From SURF-32 sp964648365 (GTDB lineage: Bacteria; Planctomycetota; Phycisphaerae; UBA1845), in contig CAZYLK010000083.1 of assembly GCA_964648365.1 (NCBI GenBank), forward strand, positions 1 through 24,967: 24,967 nt of DNA, in the 5' to 3' direction. The stretch's first letter is position 1; each line of letters begins with the position of its first letter. The position numbers and the translations under genes were made by a program. Under the pieces are notes generated by a model that made no database searches, had not been told where the DNA came from, and saw only the letters and a list, made by a program, of their open reading frames with translations. Shown piece by piece: positions 6,905 to 13,815 of the stretch.

Positions 6905-8329
6905 ATGGCCGACGTCCTCGTCATCGACGACGAAGAAAACATTGCGTTTTCCCTTCAACTTGCACTGCAGCGGGCCGGACACGACGTGCGCACGGCCGGC
7001 AGTGTCGCCGAGGGACGCGCGGCGGCCGGCGAGAAGCCGCCGGAAGTCGCCATTGTGGACGTCCAGTTGCCCGATGGCGACGGGTTGGAACTCGTCGAGG
7101 CGCTGCGGACGGACCATCCCGATCTGGGCATCGTCGTCGTCACCGCCTTCGGCTCGGTGGCCCGCGCCGTGGAGGCGATGAAACGCGGGGCGAACGACTT
7201 TCTCCAGAAGCCGCTCTCCATGGAAGAGGTCGGCCTGACCGTTCAACGCTGCGTCGAGAACCGCAAGCTGCGAAGCCGCCTCGACGCGTTTGCGGATAAC
7301 CAGCGCCGCGCCGCGGTGGACGTGGTCTTCGTCGGCGAGGCGCCGCGCATCCGGTCCGTGCTGGAGACGGCGGGGCGCATCGCGGCGCTGGACGAGGCGC
7401 CTGGGGGGGGGCTGCTGTCGGTGCTGATCCTCGGTGAGACGGGCACGGGCAAGGAGGTGCTGGCCCGCACGCTGCATGCGCTGAGTTCGCGCGCCGACCG
7501 CCCCTTCGTTCACGTCAACTGTACGGCCATTCCGGAAACGCTGTTTGAGTCCGAACTCTTCGGCCATGAACGCGGCACGTTCACCGATGCCCGGCAGGCC
7601 CGCCGCGGACTGTTTGAGATCGCCGACGAGGGCACGCTTTTTCTCGACGAAATCGGCGACCTGCCGACGGCGATGCAGGCCAAACTGCTGGTCGCCATCG
7701 AGCAAGGTCGATTTCGCCGCCTGGGCGGTTCACGCGAACTCAAGGTGGACGTGCGCCTCATCGCCGCCACCAACGCCGACCTCGGCGCCCGCGTGGCATC
7801 GGGGGAGTTTCGCCGCGACCTCTACTACCGGCTTCAGGTGTTCGAACTCGGTCTGCCGCCGCTGCGTGAACGCGGCAACGATGTGTGCCTGCTGGCCGAT
7901 CACTTCATCCAGGCGGCGTGTCGCAAGCTGCGCCGCCCGCCGCCCGCGCTGTCGGAGGACGCCCGCGCCGCGCTGCGTCGCTACGCCTGGCCCGGCAACG
8001 TGCGCGAGCTTGCCCATACGCTCCAGCGAGCCGTACTGCTCAACGGCGAATCCCGGCTCAGCGCCGATGCACTGGGCCTGCCGGCGTCCGCCGCCCGCGC
8101 GGATGCGCTGACCCCCGACTGGTCCGCACTGACGCACGGAATGACGTTGGCCGACGTCGAGCGCCAGACGATCGTCGTCGCGCTGGAGGCCTGCGGCGGC
8201 AACGTCTCGGAGGCCGCGCGACGCCTGGGCCTGTCGCGCGGCGGCCTGCGCCACCGGTTGCAGCGCTTCGGGATCGAGGCCGAAATCGCCGATCCTGCCG
8301 GGCTGGCGGACGAGGGCGCGGACGACTGA
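6905..8329 (+). CDS. NtrC-family sigma54-dependent response regulator
   Basis: The 474-residue protein has three domains. The receiver (1-120) has acidic Asp8/Asp9, phosphoacceptor Asp52, Thr80 and Lys102. The AAA+ sigma54-interaction domain (about 140-385) has Walker A GETGTGKE (177-184), Walker B LFLDEIG (245-251), Sensor I ATN (288-290), RDLYYRL (304-310) and Sensor II region WPGNVREL (362-369). The Fis-type helix-turn-helix (about 415-455) contains GNVSEAARRLGLSRGGLRHRL. The loop that contacts sigma54, usually GAFTGA, reads GTFTDA (224-229). Nine consecutive Gs (7403-7411) encode the Gly-rich linker before Walker A. It should activate -24/-12 promoters when phosphorylated; the nearest candidate lies immediately downstream at 8473-8489. 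Confidence 0.96.
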   Translation: MADVLVIDDEENIAFSLQLALQRAGHDVRTAGSVAEGRAAAGEKPPEVAIVDVQLPDGDGLELVEALRTDHPDLGIVVVTAFGSVARAVEAMKRGANDFLQKPLSMEEVGLTVQRCVENRKLRSRLDAFADNQRRAAVDVVFVGEAPRIRSVLETAGRIAALDEAPGGGLLSVLILGETGTGKEVLARTLHALSSRADRPFVHVNCTAIPETLFESELFGHERGTFTDARQARRGLFEIADEGTLFLDEIGDLPTAMQAKLLVAIEQGRFRRLGGSRELKVDVRLIAATNADLGARVASGEFRRDLYYRLQVFELGLPPLRERGNDVCLLADHFIQAACRKLRRPPPALSEDARAALRRYAWPGNVRELAHTLQRAVLLNGESRLSADALGLPASAARADALTPDWSALTHGMTLADVERQTIVVALEACGGNVSEAARRLGLSRGGLRHRLQRFGIEAEIADPAGLADEGADD

Positions 8330-8420
8330 GCTCGCGCGGATGGCGGCCGACCGCGGCCAGCCGCCGGCCCCCAGCGGCCGGACGCGCGGACAGCGCCGAA
8401 GGACGGCGAACGGCGGCGCA

Positions 8421-8437
8421 TGTAACCCATTCTTACA
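8421..8437. promoter_or_regulatory. Dyad TGTAA-N7-TTACA, candidate activator site
   Basis: TGTAA (8421-8425) and TTACA (8433-8437) are perfect inverted half-sites in an AT-richer island. The centre is about 70 bases upstream of the predicted transcription start of the sigma54-type promoter, close to where NtrC-family activators bind. Assignment to the neighbouring regulator is inference. Confidence 0.45.
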
Positions 8438-8472
8438 CAGCAACTTAGGCGGTGCTCGGCGCACGTGCCGCT

Positions 8473-8489
8473 GCGGCACGATCCTTGCC
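8473..8489 (+). promoter_or_regulatory. Sigma54 (-24/-12) promoter
   Basis: CGGCACGATCCTTGCC matches the consensus TGGCACG-N4-TTGCW, with the invariant GG (8475-8476) and GC (8487-8488) exactly 10 bases apart. It lies about 145 bases after the stop of a sigma54 activator gene and about 110 bases before the secreted Cys-rich gene, in the same direction. The upstream arm is part of an inverted repeat, CGTGCCG-CTG-CGGCACG (8464-8480). Confidence 0.65.
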
Positions 8490-8503
8490 CTCCCATCTCG
8501 CGG

Positions 8504-8581
8504 TTGAGCGCTCAAAACCGATCGTGATCTGCCGCACCGCGACCCCGACCGTCGCGAAGCGGTCGTCGGAATTGGTTTTTT
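8504..8581 (+). promoter_or_regulatory. Structured leader of the secreted Cys-rich gene
   Basis: From the predicted start near 8500 the leader contains a perfect 12-bp palindrome TTGAGCGCTCAA (8504-8515), then a hairpin CGACCG (8546-8551) / CGGTCG (8560-8565), then six Ts (8576-8581), and GGAAGGAG before the ATG at 8599. The hairpin is 10 bases from the T-tract, too far for a standard terminator, but the leader could still be regulatory. Confidence 0.35.
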
Positions 8582-8598
8582 GTGGAAGGAGTCGAGCC

Positions 8599-9054
8599 AT
8601 GTTGAGATGGGGTGTCGCAGTCGGATTCGTGCTGGCGCTGTGCGTCACGCTTCCGGTGTCCGCGAAGGACAAGGGCGCGTGCTGCCTGCCGGACGGAGGC
8701 TGCAAAGACTGGTCGCTCAAGCAGTGCGACAAGAAGGAGGGCGTGTTCACCGAGGGGATGGCCTGCGAAGAGATCGAGTGTCCGCAGCCCGGTCCCTGCG
8801 AACTGGCGACGCTGAAGACGATCTGCCAGCGCAAACGCGAACTCAACAAGACCGTCGTCGTGTTGAAGGACGGACCACCCGATGCCGAAGTGGTCTTCCA
8901 GTTCAACGGGGATCCCAACACGGAAATCATCAAGAAGACCAGCAGTGGCGGCAATGCCAAGGTGAAGATCAAAGGACTTCCCGACGGCCCCAACAGCGTA
9001 ACGGTCTTCTTTGACGGCGAGGCGTGCGTCGGCGCTGAGTTCGAGTGCCGCTGA
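8599..9054 (+). CDS. Small secreted Cys-rich protein with planctomycete CCLPDGxC module
   Basis: The 151-residue product starts with a signal peptide (LRWGVAVGFVLALCVTLPVSA, cleavage near 22). The mature part opens with GACCLPDGGCKDWSLKQC (26-43) and ends that module at CEEIEC (56-61). This is one copy of a Cys-rich motif (GACCLPDGxC...C...G...C....C) that I recognise from many secreted planctomycete proteins, probably disulphide-bonded. The rest (about 65-151) is a beta-rich segment with Lys/Thr/Gly, TVVVLKDGPPDAEVVFQFNG and SVTVFFDGEACVGAEFEC, perhaps an Ig- or carboxypeptidase-regulatory-like fold. Start: strong GGAAGGAG eight bases upstream. A sigma54 promoter and dyad precede it. It is probably a target of the adjacent two-component system. 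Molecular function unknown. Confidence 0.88.
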   Translation: MLRWGVAVGFVLALCVTLPVSAKDKGACCLPDGGCKDWSLKQCDKKEGVFTEGMACEEIECPQPGPCELATLKTICQRKRELNKTVVVLKDGPPDAEVVFQFNGDPNTEIIKKTSSGGNAKVKIKGLPDGPNSVTVFFDGEACVGAEFECR

Positions 9055-9112
9055 TTATGGGGGGTTGCAGCACGTTTCCGCAGTAGTCACCGAAGAGGGA
9101 GAGCGGTGAGAG

Positions 9113-9142
9113 CGTGGCGGCGTCCCGAGCGGCGCCGCCACG
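9113..9142 (+). terminator. Stem-loop after the secreted Cys-rich gene
   Basis: CGTGGCGGCG (9113-9122) pairs perfectly with CGCCGCCACG (9133-9142) over a 10-base loop, 58 bases after the stop codon. It is followed by GGCTTTGCG, only three Ts, so it is a weak intrinsic terminator or an RNA-stabilising stem. Confidence 0.4.
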
Positions 9143-9252
9143 GCTTTGCGCGGGTTGCGGGCGTTGCCGCCGCCATCGACGGACCTTATCAGACCGGCGT
9201 CCGGCCCCGTCGCCGGGCGTCACAAACTCTGTCCGCCGGGCACCGGCGAGGC

Positions 9253-9258
9253 TATAAT
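9253..9258 (+). promoter_or_regulatory. TATAAT -10 box for the dockerin-like secreted gene
   Basis: A perfect TATAAT lies in GC-rich surroundings 38 bases before the TTG start at 9296. No convincing -35 is found 16-18 bases upstream (TGTCCG is the best), so an activator may be needed. The A and T of an in-frame ATG at 9257 overlap this box, which argues against that ATG as the real start. Confidence 0.4.
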
Positions 9259-9295
9259 GGTCGCCGGAACGTTGACCTTCCACCGGGGGAGTCCA

Positions 9296-10789
9296 TTGAA
9301 CCGAGAGCGCATTCCAGTCTGGGCGGCGGTTGTCATCCTCTGCGGTCTTGCGCCGGCGGCGCAGGCGCAGGTGACGATCGTCGACGGCGTCGGCGACGCG
9401 GCCGTGCGCCGAACGGACCTCGGCGCGGATGGACCCGTCAACGAACAGCTGCACCGCCCGCCCGATATCGTCTCGTACACGATCGGCGCCTGGGCGCCTC
9501 AGAAGGCGGACAGGGATCTGTTCAAGGGCGACTGGGACGTCGGCGGGGACTTCTTCCGGCTCGACATCGTCTTCGACGGACTGATCAATCCCCCCGGGCT
9601 GCTGGGTCAGAACTTCAACCCCTTCCAGCACGGGCCTCATCCGGTCTTCGGATACATCGAGATCGACATGGACGCCGATGTGAACACGGGGGGCGAACTG
9701 ACCTACAACGACGAGACGCCGGGGGATGCCGATCTGCGCTACACAGGCGCCGTGGGCCGCTACGGCGGCCATCCGGCCGGCGAACGGTTCGTGGACCGCG
9801 TCGCGTCCGGCGCGGCCGCGTTCGACAGGTGGATGGCGACACCACCCTACGTCGATCGTGGCGGAGAGGAGTTTCACCTGGCTCTGAACGGGTGGCAGAT
9901 CTACGCGATCGACAAACGCAAGTGCCGCGGTCCGTGCGACCGCTTTTTCGAGGAAGGCGAAGCGTGGGTCGTCGAAGGAGAGCTATTCCACCGGGCGCAC
10001 GCGTACGAACGTTTCAGTTTCGCTCTACCCGACGGCAGTTATGACCCGCGCGACGTCCAGGTTCTGTTCGAACACGTGATGAATGACGACGAGACGACGG
10101 TCAGCATCGTGTACCCCCTGACGAATGCCGGCTATGCGGCCTGGCGTGGGGAAGCGGAGGAGCCCCACAACTGGGACGCTCGCGATCAGAACAGCGTGCT
10201 GGAGGCGCTCGATGATCTGAGGCTCAGTGCTCGAGATGCCCCCCCCGAGTGGCGAAGACTCGATAACTTCCCCATCATCGCAGGCTGGGAATCCAAGAAT
10301 CCCGCAACTTACCTGAACCCGCGCAACTGGCGCGTGACCATCCTGGCAGCGACCAGCTACACCGACGACAAACAGGACGCTTACTTCGTCTGGACCGATC
10401 ATCATCCCAACGTGATCGCCGGCGACTTCAACGGCGACAACCGCGTCGATGAGGCCGACGCGGACGCCTGTCGCGCCTTTATCGCCGCTGTCGATGGCGA
10501 CGGGGAGGAAGATTGCGACGGCGAGGTCAACCAGAGCGTAACGCTGTGCGCCTTCGGGCCGAACTTTTCGCTGTACGACGTGAATTACGACGGCCTCGTC
10601 GATGATCTCGACTGTCCCTGCGTGGACTGCCGGTTCGATCTGGCCGACGCGGGCCTCTTCCAGCAGTGCTTCACCGGCGCCGGCCCGCATGTGTTGCCCC
10701 AGCACTGCCTGATCTTCGACTTCGACGGCGACGACGACGTGGACCTTGCGGACCACGCGGAATTCGTCGACCGGTTCGAGGGCCCCTGA
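9296..10789 (+). CDS. Secreted protein with C-terminal planctomycete EF-hand (dockerin-like) domain
   Basis: The TTG at 9296 gives 497 residues and a textbook signal peptide: NRER, hydrophobic VWAAVVILCGLAP, AAQA cleaved near 24. GGGGGAG lies four bases before it and TATAAT 38 bases before it. An ATG at 9257 is a less likely start. The mature N-terminal region (25-370) is acidic, includes GYIEIDMDADVNTGGEL (119-135) and EEFHLALNG (191-199), and has the look of a secreted planctomycete family of unknown function. From 376, GDFNGDNRVDEADADAC begins EF-hand-like loops. The end has CFTGAGPHVLPQHC (458-471) then DFDGDDDVDLADHAEFVDRF (475-494). The same C-x-x-G-x-G...C plus EF-hand end is found on the giant protein, so it is probably a shared sorting or anchoring tail. 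Confidence 0.88.
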   Translation: MNRERIPVWAAVVILCGLAPAAQAQVTIVDGVGDAAVRRTDLGADGPVNEQLHRPPDIVSYTIGAWAPQKADRDLFKGDWDVGGDFFRLDIVFDGLINPPGLLGQNFNPFQHGPHPVFGYIEIDMDADVNTGGELTYNDETPGDADLRYTGAVGRYGGHPAGERFVDRVASGAAAFDRWMATPPYVDRGGEEFHLALNGWQIYAIDKRKCRGPCDRFFEEGEAWVVEGELFHRAHAYERFSFALPDGSYDPRDVQVLFEHVMNDDETTVSIVYPLTNAGYAAWRGEAEEPHNWDARDQNSVLEALDDLRLSARDAPPEWRRLDNFPIIAGWESKNPATYLNPRNWRVTILAATSYTDDKQDAYFVWTDHHPNVIAGDFNGDNRVDEADADACRAFIAAVDGDGEEDCDGEVNQSVTLCAFGPNFSLYDVNYDGLVDDLDCPCVDCRFDLADAGLFQQCFTGAGPHVLPQHCLIFDFDGDDDVDLADHAEFVDRFEGP

Positions 10790-10807
10790 TCGCGCGGGCC
10801 GCGGCAC

Positions 10808-11107
10808 ATGATCCGAACAGGCAATTACATCGAAGCCGCGCTCTGGATCCTGATGGCCGTCGTCGGCGGCGTCTATGCCGTCCAGGGCGTGGGAACGGCG
10901 CGGCGGCGGTGGTGGCTGGTCGCCGCCGCGCTGGCGCTGTTCGGGCTGTCAGACGTGGTGGAAGCCCGCACCGGCGCGTGGTGGCGGCCGTGGTGGCTGC
11001 TGGTCTGGAAGGCGGCCTGCCTTGCCGCCTTTGCGGGGGCCGCCGTGCATTACTTCCGGCAGAAGCGTCGCATCGCCGGGCGATCGGTGGATGAAACGCC
11101 ATCGTGA
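10808..11107 (+). CDS. Small membrane protein, 99 aa, hypothetical
   Basis: The 99-residue product has three likely helices: about 9-27 (AALWILMAVVGGVYAVQGV), 35-50 (WWLVAAALALFGLSDVVE) and 62-82 (WWLLVWKAACLAAFAGAAVHYF). A basic tail (RQKRRIAGR) follows. I do not recognise a family. It starts 18 bases after the dockerin-like gene, so they are likely co-transcribed. The gene beyond it is convergent. Confidence 0.75.
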   Translation: MIRTGNYIEAALWILMAVVGGVYAVQGVGTARRRWWLVAAALALFGLSDVVEARTGAWWRPWWLLVWKAACLAAFAGAAVHYFRQKRRIAGRSVDETPS

Positions 11108-11116
11108 CGTCAGCAT

Positions 11117-11137
11117 CGGCGACGCTCCGCATCGCCG
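11117..11137. terminator. Weak stem-loop between convergent genes
   Basis: CGGCGA (11117-11122) and TCGCCG (11132-11137) form a 6-bp stem with a 9-base loop, in the 46 bases between two convergent stop codons. There is no T-tract on either side. Position is the main argument. Confidence 0.25.
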
Positions 11138-11153
11138 GCCGGGCGCGCGCGAG

Positions 11154-11954
11154 TCACCCCGTCGCGAGCAGTTCCTCGATGTACGCCTTGGCCGCCCGCA
11201 GGTCCGCCTCGGGATGATCACTGCGCCGCCGGCGCACGATGTGCGGGCCGTGATACTCGCCGGCCTCCAGCAGCATCAGATGGCCCATGACGTCCACTTC
11301 ACCCTCACCGAGCGCCGTCTCCGCGCCGGCGTATTCACTCGAGCCGGACGTCCCGTCGCGCAGGTGGCTGAGAACGACCTGGTCCGGCGATTGGATCAGC
11401 ACTTCACCGGGATTCTGTCCGGACATCACCATCGCGGCCGGATCGAGGCACAGCCGGACCGCGGCGCAATTCAGATCCGCAAAGACGGCGCGCAGGCGCG
11501 CCGCCGAGTCGGCCGCGGGTCGCAGTGCGAAGATCGTGCCGGTTCGATCGGCGTCGTCGGCGATCTGCCGTAGCGCGTCGATCGCGTGCGGTGAGGGCTC
11601 GCCGGTGCTCGGATGCGTCAATGCGGAGACCGAGGCGGTGACGATGGGAACGCGCAGATCGCGGGCGAGCAGAAGCACGTCGCTCATCCGATCGACGACT
11701 TCGCCGTTGGTGGCCGGGTCGGTGAGCCGCAGCCGGGCGGGCATGTCGCCGCCCAGTGCCGCCAGATCCAGCCCGAGCGAGCGCACGAACCGGCCCAGGT
11801 GCCGGCGAGCGCTCTGTGAGAGGTTCGACGGCGCCAGTTCACCCGCTACGGCGCCCATCTCGACGGCGCGAAAGCCGAGTTCGGCTGCACGGTTCAGCCC
11901 GGCGCGGGGATCGAGCCGCAGGTCGTCGATGTCGATGCCGAGTTTGAGATCCAT
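11154..11954 (-). CDS. Sugar phosphate isomerase/epimerase-like TIM barrel, atypical active site
   Basis: The 266-residue product follows the AP-endonuclease-2/xylose-isomerase-like barrel: KLGIDIDDLRLDPRAGLNRAAELGFRAVEMG (4-34) is strand 1 to strand 2, and VRLCLDPAAMVMSG (166-179), VVLSHLRDG (193-201) and LGEGEVDV (215-222) match the usual D, H and G-E-G-E blocks. The two Glu residues that normally bind metal appear to be Arg: strand 5 reads FALRPAAD (142-149; family usually has L-E) and the last strand reads HIVRRRRSDH (238-247). It may therefore bind a ligand without metal catalysis. A start codon at 11954 fits the conserved N-terminus. It is the last gene of a leftward run behind two membrane-protein genes; a link with them is unproven. 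Confidence 0.8.
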   Translation of the reverse strand: MDLKLGIDIDDLRLDPRAGLNRAAELGFRAVEMGAVAGELAPSNLSQSARRHLGRFVRSLGLDLAALGGDMPARLRLTDPATNGEVVDRMSDVLLLARDLRVPIVTASVSALTHPSTGEPSPHAIDALRQIADDADRTGTIFALRPAADSAARLRAVFADLNCAAVRLCLDPAAMVMSGQNPGEVLIQSPDQVVLSHLRDGTSGSSEYAGAETALGEGEVDVMGHLMLLEAGEYHGPHIVRRRRSDHPEADLRAAKAYIEELLATG

Positions 11955-11993
11955 CGTGCGTCGCCTCGCGCCGGCCGCGCGGGCGGCGTCGCG

Positions 11994-12602
11994 TCATGTC
12001 CCGGCTTCTGTCTTGCGAATGTCGGCCGCTTGCAGGAACGATCCCACGACGGTCGGAACCAGGACGATGAACGGGAGGAAGATCTTACTGCCGTCGGCGC
12101 TGCCGCGGAAGAACGCGGCCAGTTCCGGCTGCTTGGACACCAGCGCCGCCATACCCGCCACCAGCAGCACCGCCCCCTGAAACGAGGTGATGACCGTGGC
12201 CACCTTGCGCCGGTTGATGCACGACAGCGCTGTGAACCCGACGAAAGCCAGCCCCAGCCCCACCCACAGCGCGCTGCCGTGAAGCCCGAATCCCCCCAGC
12301 ACGCCGCGAAACACGGTCGCGCCGATCAAGCCGCCCGCCGCCGCCACCGCGTAGTCCGCAAACACGCCGCTGAGCACCATCAGCATTACGCCCGACCCGA
12401 TGGCGTAGAAAAGCTGGTCGTCGCCCGCCTTCACGAGCGCGTTGCACACGCCGTAGCCGACCAGTCCGAAGGTCACCGCAAGGCTGATCTTCCACACCCG
12501 CCAGCCGAGAACCATCAGCACGACGCCGGCAGCCGCCAGCGGCAGGCCCATCAGCGACTCACCCGATTGAATCCACGCTATCCACTCGGTCACCCACTTC
12601 AC
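11994..12602 (-). CDS. Polytopic membrane protein, DUF4203/TMEM198-like
   Basis: From a GTG at 12602 the product has 202 residues and about six to seven hydrophobic helices: roughly 19-33, 39-57, 64-79, 84-100, 110-128, 139-155 and 174-190. LAAAGVVLMVLGWRVWKISL (22-41) resembles the G-x-x-L-x-x-x-G-x-R-x-x-K pattern of DUF4203/TMEM198-type proteins, but this is a guess by eye. GAGGAG sits about nine bases before the GTG, whereas a start at 12752 would add 50 Arg/Pro-rich residues. The preceding gene (12775-13596) codes for a protein of similar layout (VALFAGVMLSVLGAKLSRF), so the two may be old paralogues. Function unknown. Confidence 0.78.
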   Translation of the reverse strand: MKWVTEWIAWIQSGESLMGLPLAAAGVVLMVLGWRVWKISLAVTFGLVGYGVCNALVKAGDDQLFYAIGSGVMLMVLSGVFADYAVAAAGGLIGATVFRGVLGGFGLHGSALWVGLGLAFVGFTALSCINRRKVATVITSFQGAVLLVAGMAALVSKQPELAAFFRGSADGSKIFLPFIVLVPTVVGSFLQAADIRKTEAGT

Positions 12603-12703
12603 GTCGGTTGACTCCTCGACGCGCTGCCGGCGCGCTCGACCCCGGCGACACGCACAATTCGCGCGCGTCGCGGCTGTCACTCCCCGTCCGGGGCAGGTTG
12701 CTC

Positions 12704-12726
12704 CCCGATGCCGCACCGGCGTCGGG
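12704..12726. other. Hairpin between the two membrane-protein genes
   Basis: CCCGATGCCG (12704-12713) pairs with CGGCGTCGGG (12717-12726) over loop CAC, 10 bp including one T-G wobble. It lies in the 172 bases between the two leftward genes. No T-tract, so it is a stem that could stop, slow or stabilise the transcript. Confidence 0.4.
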
Positions 12727-12774
12727 GCGCCCGGCGCGTGCCGGACGTCCATATGGCAAGGATACGATTCGTGG

Positions 12775-13596
12775 TCAGGCGGTGGCGGGTTCGGCTGCCG
12801 CCCGGCCTCGACTCTGACGGGTCAGGCGCGCCTGCATGATGAGGGAGATCACGAAGCAAAGACCCATCGCCGTGCCGCCGATGTTGGGGTGATCCACCAG
12901 CGACTGATAAAACCCGGGGCTGATCGACTGAATCAACGCCGCCAGGCCGCTGCCCAGCAGGACGGTCCCCAGGAACGACGTGCAGAGGATCATCGACGCA
13001 CGCAGGAAGATCATGCCAACCAGCAGACCCAGCAGTGCGGTCGCCGTACCGAGGGAGCGGGCATGGGGCGTCAACTGCGGGTCCACCGTGCTCGCCTGGG
13101 TCCAATAGCCTTTCAGCGTCTCCATCGCCGATGCCTGGGCCGTCTGCAGTGCTTCGGCGGAGGGCAGGACGACCTGGTCCGGCGGCGGCACCTGGGCGAC
13201 GGCGTGCTGCGCCGACGCCTGCAAGTCGGCGACGTAGGGCAGCACGCGCTGATAACTGAACGTCCCCAGCGCCAGGGCCGTCACCAGCGACGCCGCGAGG
13301 AGCCCCGACCAGAGCCGGTACGACTGGTACCCGATGCCGCCGACCACAGCGGCCGGCACGAGCACGCACAGCGCCCGCGGCATCTGCGTATCGTGCGCCA
13401 GAATCACCAGCCCGATGTACCCACCGACGACGACGCCGGCCGCCGTGAGCGCGAACCGCGAGAGCTTCGCGCCGAGCACGCTGAGCATCACCCCGGCGAA
13501 CAGGGCGACGATGGCGGCCTTGGGAGCCTGATCAAGCGTCGCCTGAGGGACGGTGTCACGCAGAAACGTCTGGATCGTGGTCAGTACGTCGGACAT
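12775..13596 (-). CDS. Polytopic membrane protein, hypothetical
   Basis: The 273-residue product from the ATG at 13596 (GAGGTG seven bases upstream) has hydrophobic segments near 27-45, 47-66, 75-92, 95-113, 183-200, 203-222 and 240-256. A long polar, helix-prone loop (about 115-182, rich in Ala, Gln and Pro) sits in the middle, outside the membrane or in the periplasm. The segment AIVALFAGVMLSVLGAKLSR (28-47) resembles AAAGVVLMVLGWRVWK of the next gene. I do not recognise the family. An operator-like dyad (13701-13718) lies about 105 bases upstream. A start at 13677 would add 27 unlikely residues. Confidence 0.8.
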   Translation of the reverse strand: MSDVLTTIQTFLRDTVPQATLDQAPKAAIVALFAGVMLSVLGAKLSRFALTAAGVVVGGYIGLVILAHDTQMPRALCVLVPAAVVGGIGYQSYRLWSGLLAASLVTALALGTFSYQRVLPYVADLQASAQHAVAQVPPPDQVVLPSAEALQTAQASAMETLKGYWTQASTVDPQLTPHARSLGTATALLGLLVGMIFLRASMILCTSFLGTVLLGSGLAALIQSISPGFYQSLVDHPNIGGTAMGLCFVISLIMQARLTRQSRGRAAAEPATA

Positions 13597-13700
13597 AGGG
13601 CACCTCACGACAGTGCGCGGCCTTCGGTCGTTCGGGTATTCGCGGATGCGGGCCGCATATTTCCCCTGTTTCGGCACGTCCGCCGGTCCGGCGATACCGA

Positions 13701-13718
13701 GGGTACCGGATTGTACCC
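13701..13718 (-). promoter_or_regulatory. Dyad GGGTAC-N6-GTACCC over a TACAAT -10
   Basis: GGGTAC (13701-13706) and GTACCC (13713-13718) are perfect half-sites. On the minus strand TACAAT (13710-13715) lies inside the dyad and reads toward the membrane-protein gene at 13596. No good -35 is seen. A repressor site covering the -10 would fit, but the binder is unknown. Confidence 0.35.
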
Positions 13719-13815
13719 GCCGCGACGGCCCGCGGCGATGCGTATTTCCTTTGCCCGCAGACAGATGGGAACGGCCCGCGGTCGTGGGAGGTCGTGACGC
13801 GGCCCGGCGTGCCGC

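Noticed and set aside
5366..7705. 779-residue minus-strand frame opposite the kinase and regulator
   Set aside because: It is the antisense shadow of two genes with full catalytic motifs. It is rich in Arg, His and Ala without any domain pattern.
11994..13596. Frameshifted halves of one membrane-protein gene
   Set aside because: Each gene has its own start and ribosome binding site, they are 172 bases apart, and both contain the same helix pattern, so two separate genes are more likely.
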